From: Euglena gracilis | Lineage: Eukaryota > Euglenozoa > Euglenophyceae > Euglenales > Euglenaceae | DNA length: 31,500 bases | NCBI GenBank assembly: GCA_900893395.1 | Contig: CAAHFI010531462.1 | Coordinates: forward strand, 1-31,500 | Direction: 5' to 3' | In this document: positions 9,887 through 21,600 of the stretch, piece after piece | Numbering within the stretch: the stretch's first letter is position 1 | Layout: the number at the start of each line of letters is the position of its first letter | Notes under the pieces: generated by a model | The model's database searches: none | What the model saw: the letters and a program-made list of their open reading frames with translations, nothing else | Told to the model about the DNA's origin: nothing | Position numbers and translations under genes: made by a program

Positions 9887-12800
9887 GTGCTGTGTTTTCC
9901 GCACGCCGGCCGCGGCGGAAATGGGGTCTCCGCGTCTGCGGTCCTTCGCAACAATCAGGCGAAGGGCGCCGGTGGTCGAGACGACCGAAAACGGCCGCGG
10001 CGACCGGTCGTTTTGCAGCCCGGAATGGGCCGATCGGCCAAAAATGACGTTTTCTGGGCGTTCGTCATTTTCGTGCGTTTTTGCGCCTCCCGGGCGGTAA
10101 GTGCTGTGTTTTCCGCACGCCGGCCGCGGCGGAAATGGGGTCTCCGCGTCTGCGGTCCTTCGCAACAATCAGGCGAAGGGCGCCGGTGGTCGAGACGACC
10201 GAAAACGGCCGCGCGACCGGTCGTTTTGCAGCCCGGAATGGGCCGATCGGCCAAAAATGACGTTTTCTGGGCGTTCGTCATTTTCGTGCGTTTTTGCGCC
10301 TCCCGGGCGGTAAGTGCTGTGTTTTCCGCACGCCGGCCGCGGCGGAAATGGGGTCTCCGCGTCTGCGGTCCTTCGCAACAATCAGGCGAAGGGCGCCGGT
10401 GGTCGAGACGACCGAAAACGGCCGCGGCGACCGGTCGTTTTGCAGCCCGGAATGGGCCGATCGGCCAAAAATGACGTTTTCTGGGCGTTCGTCATTTTCG
10501 TGCGTTTTTGCGCCTCCCGGGCGGTAAGTGCTGTGTTTTCCGCACGCCGGCCGCGGCGGAAATGGGGTCTCCGCGTCTGCGGTCCTTCGCAACAATCAGG
10601 CGAAGGGCGCCGGTGGTCGAGACGACCGAAAACGGCCGCGGCGACCGGTCGTTTTGCAGCCCGGAATGGGCCGATCGGCCAAAAATGACGTTTTCTGGGC
10701 GTTCGTCATTTTCGTGCGTTTTTGCGCCTCCCGGGCGGTAAGTGCTGTGTTTTCCGCACGCCGGCCGCGGCGGAAATGGGGTCTCCGCGTCTGCGGTCCT
10801 TCGCAACAATCAGGCGAAGGGCGCCGGTGGTCGAGACGACCGAAAACGGCCGCGGCGACCGGTCGTTTTGCAGCCCGGAATGGGCCGATCGCGCCAAAAA
10901 TGACGTTTTCTGGGCGTTCGTCATTTTCGTGCGTTTTTGCGCCTCCCGGGCGGTAAGTGCTGTGTTTTCCGCACGCCGGCCGCGGCGGAAATGGGGTCTC
11001 CGCGTCTGCGGTCCTTCGCAACAATCAGGCGAAGGGCGCCGGTGGTCGAGACGACCGAAAACGGCCGCGGCGACCGGTCGTTTTGCAGCCCGGAATGGGC
11101 CGATCGGCCAAAAATGACGTTTTCTGGGCGTTCGTCATTTTCGTGCGTTTTTGCGCCTCCCGGGCGGTAAGTGCTGTGTTTTCCGCACGCCGGCCGCGGC
11201 GGAAATGGGGTCTCCGCGTCTGCGGTCCTTCGCAACAATCAGGCGAAGGGCGCCGGTGGTCGAGACGACCGAAAACGGCCGCGCGACCGGTCGTTTTGCA
11301 GCCCGGAATGGGCCGATCGGCCAAAAATGACGTTTTCTGGGCGTTCGTCATTTTCGTGCGTTTTTGCGCCTCCCGGGCGGTAAGTGCTGTGTTTTCCGCA
11401 CGCCGGCCGCGGCGGAAATGGGGTCTCCGCGTCTGCGGTCCTTCGCAACAATCAGGCGAAGGGCGCCGGTGGTCGAGACGACCGAAAACGGCCGCGGCGA
11501 CCGGTCGTTTTGCAGCCCGGAATGGGCCGATCGGCCAAAAATGACGTTTTCTGGGCGTTCGTCATTTTCGTGCGTTTTTGCGCCTCCCGGGCGGTAAGTG
11601 CTGTGTTTTCCGCACGCCGGCCGCGGCGGAAATGGGGTCTCCGCGTCTGCGGTCCTTCGCAACAATCAGGCGAAGGGCGCCGGTGGTCGAGACGACCGAA
11701 AACGGCCGCGGCGACCGGTCGTTTTGCAGCCCGGAATGGGCCGATCGGCCAAAAATGACGTTTTCTGGGCGTTCGTCATTTTCGTGCGTTTTTGCGCCTC
11801 CCGGGCGGTAAGTGCTGTGTTTTCCGCACGCCGGCCGCGGCGGAAATGGGGTCTCCGCGTCTGCGGTCCTTCGCAACAATCAGGCGAAGGGCGCCGGTGG
11901 TCGAGACGACCGAAAACGGCCGCGGCGACCGGTCGTTTTGCAGCCCGGAATGGGCCGATCGGCCCAAAAATGACGTTTTCTGGGCGTTCGTCATTTTCGT
12001 GCGTTTTTGCGCCTCCCGGGCGGTAAGTGCTGTGTTTTCCGCACGCCGGCCGCGGCGGAAATGGGGTCTCCGCGTCTGCGGTCCTTCGCAACAATCAGGC
12101 GAAGGGCGCCGGTGGTCGAGACGACCGAAAACGGCCGCGGCGACCGGTCGTTTTGCAGCCCGGAATGGGCCGATCGGCCAAAAATGACGTTTTCTGGGCG
12201 TTCGTCATTTTCGTGCGTTTTTGCGCCTCCCGGGCGGTAAGTGCTGTGTTTTCCGCACGCCGGCCGCGGCGGAAATGGGGTCTCCGCGTCTGCGGTCCTT
12301 CGCAACAATCAGGCGAAGGGCGCCGGTGGTCGAGACGACCGAAAACGGCCGCGGCGACCGGTCGTTTTGCAGCCCGGAATGGGCCGATCGGCCAAAAATG
12401 ACGTTTTCTGGGCGTTCGTCATTTTCGTGCGTTTTTGCGCCTCCCGGGCGGTAAGTGCTGTGTTTTCCGCACGCCGGCCGCGGCGGAAATGGGGTCTCCG
12501 CGTCTGCGGTCCTTCGCAACAATCAGGCGAAGGGCGCCGGTGGTCGAGACGACCGAAAACGGCCGCGGCGACCGGTCGTTTTGCAGCCCGGAATGGGCCG
12601 ATCGGCCAAAAATGACGTTTTCTGGGCGTTCGTCATTTTCGTGCGTTTTTGCGCCTCCCGGGCGGTAAGTGCTGTGTTTTCCGCACGCCGGCCGCGGCGG
12701 AAATGGGGTCTCCGCGTCTGCGGTCCTTCGCAACAATCAGGCGAAGGGCGCCGGTGGTCGAGACGACCGAAAACGGCCGCGGCGACCGGTCGTTTTGCAG

Positions 12801-15800
12801 CCCGGAATGGGCCGATCGGGCCAAAAATGACGTTTTCTGGGCGTTCGTCATTTTCGTGCGTTTTTGCGCCTCCCGGGCGGTAAGTGCTGTGTTTTCCGCA
12901 CGCCGGCCGCGGCGGAAATGGGGTCTCCGCGTCTGCGGTCCTTCGCAACAATCAGGCGAAGGGCGCCGGTGGTCGAGACGACCGAAAACGGCCGCGGCGA
13001 CCGGTCGTTTTGCAGCCCGGAATGGGCCGATCGGCGCCAAAAATGACGTTTTCTGGGCGTTCGTCATTTTCGTGCGTTTTTGCGCCTCCCGGGCGGTAAG
13101 TGCTGTGTTTTCCGCACGCCGGCCGCGGCGGAAATGGGGTCTCCGCGTCTGCGGTCCTTCGCAACAATCAGGCGAAGGGCGCCGGTGGTCGAGACGACCG
13201 AAAACGGCCGCGGCGACCGGTCGTTTTGCAGCCCGGAATGGGCCGATCGGCCAAAAATGACGTTTTCTGGGCGTTCGTCATTTTCGTGCGTTTTTGCGCC
13301 TCCCGGGCGGTAAGTGCTGTGTTTTCCGCACGCCGGCCGCGGCGGAAATGGGGTCTCCGCGTCTGCGGTCCTTCGCAACAATCAGGCGAAGGGCGCCGGT
13401 GGTCGAGACGACCGAAAACGGCCGCGCGACCGGTCGTTTTGCAGCCCGGAATGGGCCGATCGGCCAAAAATGACGTTTTCTGGGCGTTCGTCATTTTCGT
13501 GCGTTTTTGCGCCTCCCGGGCGGTAAGTGCTGTGTTTTCCGCACGCCGGCCGCGGCGGAAATGGGGTCTCCGCGTCTGCGGTCCTTCGCAACAATCAGGC
13601 GAAGGGCGCCGGTGGTCGAGACGACCGAAAACGGCCGCGGCGACCGGTCGTTTTGCAGCCCGGAATGGGCCGATCGGCCAAAAATGACGTTTTCTGGGCG
13701 TTCGTCATTTTCGTGCGTTTTTGCGCCTCCCGGGCGGTAAGTGCTGTGTTTTCCGCACGCCGGCCGCGGCGGAAATGGGGTCTCCGCGTCTGCGGTCCTT
13801 CGCAACAATCAGGCGAAGGGCGCCGGTGGTCGAGACGACCGAAAACGGCCGCGGCGACCGGTCGTTTTGCAGCCCGGAATGGGCCGATCGGCCAAAAATG
13901 ACGTTTTCTGGGCGTTCGTCATTTTCGTGCGTTTTTGCGCCTCCCGGGCGGTAAGTGCTGTGTTTTCCGCACGCCGGCCGCGGCGGAAATGGGGTCTCCG
14001 CGTCTGCGGTCCTTCGCAACAATCAGGCGAAGGGCGCCGGTGGTCGAGACGACCGAAAACGGCCGCGGCGACCGGTCGTTTTGCAGCCCGGAATGGGCCG
14101 ATCGCCAAAAATGACGTTTTCTGGGCGTTCGTCATTTTCGTGCGTTTTTGCGCCTCCCGGGCGGTAAGTGCTGTGTTTTCCGCACGCCGGCCGCGGCGGA
14201 AATGGGGTCTCCGCGTCTGCGGTCCTTCGCAACAATCAGGCGAAGGGCGCCGGTGGTCGAGACGACCGAAAACGGCCGCGGCGACCGGTCGTTTTGCAGC
14301 CCGGAATGGGCCGATCGGCCAAAAATGACGTTTTCTGGGCGTTCGTCATTTTCGTGCGTTTTTGCGCCTCCCGGGCGGTAAGTGCTGTGTTTTCCGCACG
14401 CCGGCCGCGGCGGAAATGGGGTCTCCGCGTCTGCGGTCCTTCGCAACAATCAGGCGAAGGGCGCCGGTGGTCGAGACGACCGAAAACGGCCGCGGCGACC
14501 GGTCGTTTTGCAGCCCGGAATGGGCCGATCGGCCAAAAATGACGTTTTCTGGGCGTTCGTCATTTTCGTGCGTTTTTGCGCCTCCCGGGCGGTAAGTGCT
14601 GTGTTTTCCGCACGCCGGCCGCGGCGGAAATGGGGTCTCCGCGTCTGCGGTCCTTCGCAACAATCAGGCGAAGGGCGCCGGTGGTCGAGACGACCGAAAA
14701 CGGCGCGGCGACCGGTCGTTTTGCAGCCCGGAATGGGCCGATCGGCCAAAAATGACGTTTTCTGGGCGTTCGTCATTTTCGTGCGTTTTTGCGCCTCCCG
14801 GGCGGTAAGTGCTGTGTTTTCCGCACGCCGGCCGCGGCGGAAATGGGGTCTCCGCGTCTGCGGTCCTTCGCAACAATCAGGCGAAGGGCGCCGGTGGTCG
14901 AGACGACCGAAAACGGCCGCGGCGACCGGTCGTTTTGCAGCCCGGAATGGGCCGATCGCCAAAATGACGTTTTCTGGGCGTTCGTCATTTTCGTGCGTTT
15001 TTGCGCCTCCCGGGCGGTAAGTGCTGTGTTTTCCGCACGCCGGCCGCGGCGGAAATGGGGTCTCCGCGTCTGCGGTCCTTCGCAACAATCAGGCGAAGGG
15101 CGCCGGTGGTCGAGACGACCGAAAACGGCCGCGGCGACCGGTCGTTTTGCAGCCCGGAATGGGCCGATCGCGCCAAAAATGACGTTTTCTGGGCGTTCGT
15201 CATTTTCGTGCGTTTTTGCGCCTCCCGGGCGGTAAGTGCTGTGTTTTCCGCACGCCGGCCGCGGCGGAAATGGGGTCTCCGCGTCTGCGGTCCTTCGCAA
15301 CAATCAGGCGAAGGGCGCCGGTGGTCGAGACGACCGAAAACGGCCGCGGCGACCGGTCGTTTTGCAGCCCGGAATGGGCCGATCGGCCAAAAATGACGTT
15401 TTCTGGGCGTTCGTCATTTTCGTGCGTTTTTGCGCCTCCCGGGCGGTAAGTGCTGTGTTTTCCGCACGCCGGCCGCGGCGGAAATGGGGTCTCCGCGTCT
15501 GCGGTCCTTCGCAACAATCAGGCGAAGGGCGCCGGTGGTCGAGACGACCGAAAACGGCCGCGGCGACCGGTCGTTTTGCAGCCCGGAATGGGCCGATCGC
15601 CAAAAATGACGTTTTCTGGGCGTTCGTCATTTTCGTGCGTTTTTGCGCCTCCCGGGCGGTAAGTGCTGTGTTTTCCGCACGCCGGCCGCGGCGGAAATGG
15701 GGTCTCCGCGTCTGCGGTCCTTCGCAACAATCAGGCGAAGGGCGCCGGTGGTCGAGACGACCGAAAACGGCCGCGGCGACCGGTCGTTTTGCAGCCCGGA

Positions 15801-18438
15801 ATGGGCCGATCGCCAAAAATGACGTTTTCTGGGCGTTCGTCATTTTCGTGCGTTTTTGCGCCTCCCGGGCGGTAAGTGCTGTGTTTTCCGCACGCCGGCC
15901 GCGGCGGAAATGGGGTCTCCGCGTCTGCGGTCCTTCGCAACAATCAGGCGAAGGGCGCCGGTGGTCGAGACGACCGAAAACGGCCGCGGCGACCGGTCGT
16001 TTTGCAGCCCGGAATGGGCCGATCGGCCAAAAATGACGTTTTCTGGGCGTTCGTCATTTTCGTGCGTTTTTGCGCCTCCCGGGCGGTAAGTGCTGTGTTT
16101 TCCGCACGCCGGCCGCGGCGGAAATGGGGTCTCCGCGTCTGCGGTCCTTCGCAACAATCAGGCGAAGGGCGCCGGTGGTCGAGACGACCGAAAACGGCCG
16201 CGGCGACCGGTCGTTTTGCGCCCGGAATGGGCCGATCGGCCAAAAATGACGTTTTCTGGGCGTTCGTCATTTTCGTGCGTTTTTGCGCCTCCCGGGCGGT
16301 AAGTGCTGTGTTTTCCGCACGCCGGCCGCGGCGGAAATGGGGTCTCCGCGTCTGCGGTCCTTCGCAACAATCAGGCGAAGGGCGCCGGTGGTCGAGACGA
16401 CCGAAAACGGCCGCGGCGACCGGTCGTTTTGCAGCCCGGAATGGGCCGATCGGCCAAAAATGACGTTTTCTGGGCGTTCGTCATTTTCGTGCGTTTTTGC
16501 GCCTCCCGGGCGGTAAGTGCTGTGTTTTCCGCACGCCGGCCGCGGCGGAAATGGGGTCTCCGCGTCTGCGGTCCTTCGCAACAATCAGGCGAAGGGCGCC
16601 GGTGGTCGAGACGACCGAAAACGGCCGCGGCGACCGGTCGTTTTGCAGCCCGGAATGGGCCGATCGGCCAAAAATGACGTTTTCTGGGCGTTCGTCATTT
16701 TCGTGCGTTTTTGCGCCTCCCGGGCGGTAAGTGCTGTGTTTTCCGCACGCCGGCCGCGGCGGAAATGGGGTCTCCGCGTCTGCGGTCCTTCGCAACAATC
16801 AGGCGAAGGGCGCCGGTGGTCGAGACGACCGAAAACGGCCGCGGCCGGTCGTTTTGCAGCCCGGAATGGGCCGATCGGCCAAAAATGACGTTTTCTGGGC
16901 GTTCGTCATTTTCGTGCGTTTTTGCGCCTCCCGGGCGGTAAGTGCTGTGTTTTCCGCACGCCGGCCGCGGCGGAAATGGGGTCTCCGCGTCTGCGGTCCT
17001 TCGCAACAATCAGGCGAAGGGCGCCGGTGGTCGAGACGACCGAAAACGGCCGCGGCGACCGGTCGTTTTGCAGCCCGGAATGGGCCGATCGGCCAAAAAT
17101 GACGTTTTCTGGGCGTTCGTCATTTTCGTGCGTTTTTGCGCCTCCCGGGCGGTAAGTGCTGTGTTTTCCGCACGCCGGCCGCGGCGGAAATGGGGTCTCC
17201 GCGTCTGCGGTCCTTCGCAACAATCAGGCGAAGGGCGCCGGTGGTCGAGACGACCGAAAACGGCCGCGGCGACCGGTCGTTTTGCAGCCCGGAATGGGCC
17301 GATCGCGCCAAAAATGACGTTTTCTGGGCGTTCGTCATTTTCGTGCGTTTTTGCGCCTCCCGGGCGGTAAGTGCTGTGTTTTCCGCACGCCGGCCGCGGC
17401 GGAAATGGGGTCTCCGCGTCTGCGGTCCTTCGCAACAATCAGGCGAAGGGCGCCGGTGGTCGAGACGACCGAAAACGGCCGCGGCGACCGGTCGTTTTGC
17501 AGCCCGGAATGGGCCGATCGGCCAAAAATGACGTTTTCTGGGCGTTCGTCATTTTCGTGCGTTTTTGCGCCTCCCGGGCGGTAAGTGCTGTGTTTTCCGC
17601 ACGCCGGCCGCGGCGGAAATGGGGTCTCCGCGTCTGCGGTCCTTCGCAACAATCAGGCGAAGGGCGCCGGTGGTCGAGACGACCGAAAACGGCCGCGCGA
17701 CCGGTCGTTTTGCAGCCCGGAATGGGCCGATCGGCCAAAAATGACGTTTTCTGGGCGTTCGTCATTTTCGTGCGTTTTTGCGCCTCCCGGGCGGTAAGTG
17801 CTGTGTTTTCCGCACGCCGGCCGCGGCGGAAATGGGGTCTCCGCGTCTGCGGTCCTTCGCAACAATCAGGCGAAGGGCGCCGGTGGTCGAGACGACCGAA
17901 AACGGCCGCGGCGACCGGTCGTTTTGCAGCCCGGAATGGGCCGATCGGCCAAAAATGACGTTTTCTGGGCGTTCGTCATTTTCGTGCGTTTTTGCGCCTC
18001 CCGGGCGGTAAGTGCTGTGTTTTCCGCACGCCGGCCGCGGCGGAAATGGGGTCTCCGCGTCTGCGGTCCTTCGCAACAATCAGGCGAAGGGCGCCGGTGG
18101 TCGAGACGACCGAAAACGGCCGCGGCGACCGGTCGTTTTGCAGCCCGGAATGGGCCGATCGGCCAAAAATGACGTTTTCTGGGCGTTCGTCATTTTCGTG
18201 CGTTTTTGCGCCTCCCGGGCGGTAAGTGCTGTGTTTTCCGCACGCCGGCCGCGGCGGAAATGGGGTCTCCGCGTCTGCGGTCCTTCGCAACAATCAGGCG
18301 AAGGGCGCCGGTGGTCGAGACGACCGAAAACGGCCGCGGCGACCGGTCGTTTTGCAGCCCGGAATGGGCCGATCGCCAAAAATGACGTTTTCTGGGCGTT
18401 CGTCATTTTCGTGCGTTTTTGCGCCTCCCGGGCGGTAA
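9887..18438 (+). repeat. Putative higher-order repeat: 5-copy register (about 1.07 kb), partly 10-copy
   Basis: Write S for a standard copy, g for GCGCGACC at site A, and v for another variant. Successive groups of five, starting at 9887, 10957, 12027, 13100, 14168, 15236, 16303 and 17371, read S g S S v; S g S S v; S S S v v; S g S S v; S S v v v; S v v S v; S S v S v; S g S S v. The first place is standard in 8 of 8 groups and the fifth is variant in 8 of 8. Fifth-place copies at 10742, 15021 and 17156 share the same GATCGCGCC form and the one at 12884 has GATCGGCGCC, all ten copies apart. Towards the left the S g pair recurs at 7325 and 8606, but six copies apart. This is what a young, partly eroded higher-order repeat would look like; chance clustering of common variants is not excluded. 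Confidence 0.55.
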
Positions 18439-18651
18439 GTGCTGTGTTTTCCGCACGCCGGCCGCGGCGGAAATGGGGTCTCCGCGTCTGCGGTCCTTCG
18501 CAACAATCAGGCGAAGGGCGCCGGTGGTCGAGACGACCGAAAACGGCCGGCGCGACCGGTCGTTTTGCAGCCCGGAATGGGCCGATCGCCAAAAATGACG
18601 TTTTCTGGGCGTTCGTCATTTTCGTGCGTTTTTGCGCCTCCCGGGCGGTAA

Positions 18652-21600
18652 GTGCTGTGTTTTCCGCACGCCGGCCGCGGCGGAAATGGGGTCTCCGCGT
18701 CTGCGGTCCTTCGCAACAATCAGGCGAAGGGCGCCGGTGGTCGAGACGACCGAAAACGGCCGGCGACCGGTCGTTTTGCAGCCCGGAATGGGCCGATCGG
18801 CCAAAATGACGTTTTCTGGGCGTTCGTCATTTTCGTGCGTTTTTGCGCCTCCCGGGCGGTAAGTGCTGTGTTTTCCGCACGCCGGCCGCGGCGGAAATGG
18901 GGTCTCCGCGTCTGCGGTCCTTCGCAACAATCAGGCGAAGGGCGCCTGGTCGAGACGACCGAAAACGGCCGGCGACCGGTCGTTTTGCAGCCCGGAATGG
19001 GCCGATCGGCCAAAAATGACGTTTTCTGGGCGTTCGTCATTTTCGTGCGTTTTTGCGCCTCCCGGGCGGTAAGTGCTGTGTTTTCCGCACGCCGGCCGCG
19101 GCGGAAATGGGGTCTCCGCGTCTGCGGTCCTTCGCAACAATCAGGCGAAGGGCCCGGTGGTCGAGACGACCGAAAACGGCCGCGGCGACCGGTCGTTTTG
19201 CAGCCCGGAATGGGCCGATCGGCCAAAAATGACGTTTTCTGGGCGTTCGTCATTTTCGTGCGTTTTTGCGCCTCCCGGGCGGTAAGTGCTGTGTTTTCCG
19301 CACGCCGGCCGCGGCGGAAATGGGGTCTCCGCGTCTGCGGTCCTTCGCAACAATCAGGCGAAGGGCGCCGGTGGTCGAGACGACCGAAAACGGCCGCGGC
19401 GACCGGTCGTTTTGCAGCCCGGAATGGGCCGATCGGCCAAAAATGACGTTTTCTGGGCGTTCGTCATTTTCGTGCGTTTTTGCGCCTCCGGCGGTAAGTG
19501 CTGTGTTTTCCGCACGCCGGCCGCGGCGGAAATGGGGTCTCCGCGTCTGCGGTCCTTCGCAACAATCAGGCGAAGGCGCCGGTGGTCGAGACGACCGAAA
19601 ACGGCCGCGGCGACCGGTCGTTTTGCAGCCCGGAATGGGCCGATCGGGCCAAAAATGACGTTTTCTGGGCGTTCGTCATTTTCGTGCGTTTTTGCGCCTC
19701 CCGGGCGGTAAGTGCTGTGTTTTCCGCACGCCGGCCGCGGCGGAAATGGGGTCTCCGCGTCTGCGGTCCTTCGCAACAATCAGGCGAAGGGCGCCGGTGG
19801 TCGAGACGACCGAAAACGGCCGCGGCGACCGGTCGTTTTGCAGCCCGGAATGGGCCGATCGGCCAAAAATGACGTTTTCTGGGCGTTCGTCATTTTCGTG
19901 CGTTTTGCGCCTCCCGGGCGGTAAGTGCTGTGTTTTCCGCACGCCGGCCGCGGCGGAAATGGGGTCTCCGCGTCTGCGTCCTTCGCAACAATCAGGCGAA
20001 GGGCGCCGGTGGTCGAGACGACCGAAAACGGCCGCGGCGACCGGTCGTTTTGCAGCCCGGAATGGGCCGATCGGCCAAAAATGACGTTTTCTGGGCGTTC
20101 GTCATTTTCGTGCGTTTTTGCGCCTCCCGGGCGGTAAGTGCTGTGTTTTCCGCACGCCGGCCGCGGCGGAAATGGGGTCTCCGCGTCTGCGGTCCTTCGC
20201 AACAATCAGGCGAAGGGCGCCGGTGGTCGAGACGACCGAAAACGGCCGCGACCGGTCGTTTTGCAGCCCGGAATGGGCCGATCGGGCCAAAAATGACGTT
20301 TTCTGGGCGTTCGTCATTTTCGTGCGTTTTTGCGCCTCCCGGGCGGTAAGTGCTGTGTTTTCCGCACGCCGGCCGCGGCGGAAATGGGGTCTCCGCGTCT
20401 GCGGTCCTTCGCAACAATCAGGCGAAGGGCGCCGGTGGTCGAGACGACCGAAAACGGCCGCCGACCGGTCGTTTTGCAGCCCGGAATGGGCCGATCGGGC
20501 CAAAAATGACGTTTTCTGGGCGTTCGTCATTTTCGTGCGTTTTTGCGCCTCCCGGGCGTAAGTGCTGTGTTTTCCGCACGCCGGCCGCGGCGGAAATGGG
20601 GTCTCCGCGTCTGCGGTCCTTCGCAACAATCAGGCGAAGGGCGCCGGTGGTCGAGACGACCGAAAACGGCCGGGCGACCGGTCGTTTTGCAGCCCGGAAT
20701 GGGCCGATCGGGCCAAAAATGACGTTTTCTGGGCGTTCGTCATTTTCGTGCGTTTTTGCGCCTCCCGGGCGGTAAGTGCTGTGTTTTCCGCACGCCGGCC
20801 GCGGCGGAAATGGGGTCTCCGCGTCTGCGGTCCTTCGCAACAATCAGGCGAAGGGCGCCGGTGGTCGAGACGACCGAAAACGGCCGCGGCGACCGGTCGT
20901 TTTGCAGCCCGGAATGGGCCGATCGGGCCAAAAATGACGTTTTCTGGGCGTTCGTCATTTTCGTGCGTTTTTGCGCCTCCCGGGCGGTAAGTGCTGTGTT
21001 TTCCGCACGCCGGCCGCGGCGGAAATGGGGTCTCCGCGTCTGCGGTCCTTCGCAACAATCAGGCGAAGGCGCCGGTGGTCGAGACGACCGAAAACGGCCG
21101 CGGCGACCGGTCGTTTTGCAGCCCGGAATGGGCCGATCGGCCAAAATGACGTTTTCTGGGCGTTCGTCATTTTCGTGCGTTTTTGCGCCTCCCGGCGGTA
21201 AGTGCTGTGTTTTCCGCACGCCGGCCGCGGCGGAAATGGGGTCTCCGCGTCTGCGGTCCTTCGCAACAATCAGGCGAAGGGCGCCGGTGGTCGAGACGAC
21301 CGAAAACGGCCGGCGACCGGTCGTTTTGCAGCCCGGAATGGGCCGATCGGCCAAAAATGACGTTTTCTGGGCGTTCGTCATTTTCGTGCGTTTTTGCGCC
21401 TCCCGGGCGGTAAGTGCTGTGTTTTCCGCACGCCGGCCGCGGCGGAAATGGGGTCTCCGCGTCTGCGGTCCTTCGCAACAATCAGGCGAAGGGCGCCGGT
21501 GGTCGAGACGACCGAAAACGGCCGCGGCGACCGGTCGTTTTGCAGCCCGGAATGGGCCGATCGGGCCAAAAATGACGTTTTCTGGGCGTTCGTCATTTTC

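Larger units (their letters stand above)
5406..18651 (+). repeat. Homogenised core of the array (62 copies)
   Basis: Spacings are almost all 213-215. All the differences I noticed fall at unit positions 106-159: site A (CGGCCGCGGCGACC shortened or rearranged) in about 11 of 62 copies, the AG of TTGCAGC in 3 (5831, 6044, 16090), and site B (GATCGGCC becoming GATCGCC, GATCGGGCC, GATCGCGCC, GATCGGCGCC or GATCGGCCC) in about 22. Two of the site B copies also lose one A or the T of the following AAAAAT. The other 160 or so positions look invariant. Such near-identity is expected where unequal exchange or gene conversion is frequent, or where the array expanded recently. No coding or RNA feature is present. 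Confidence 0.9.
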
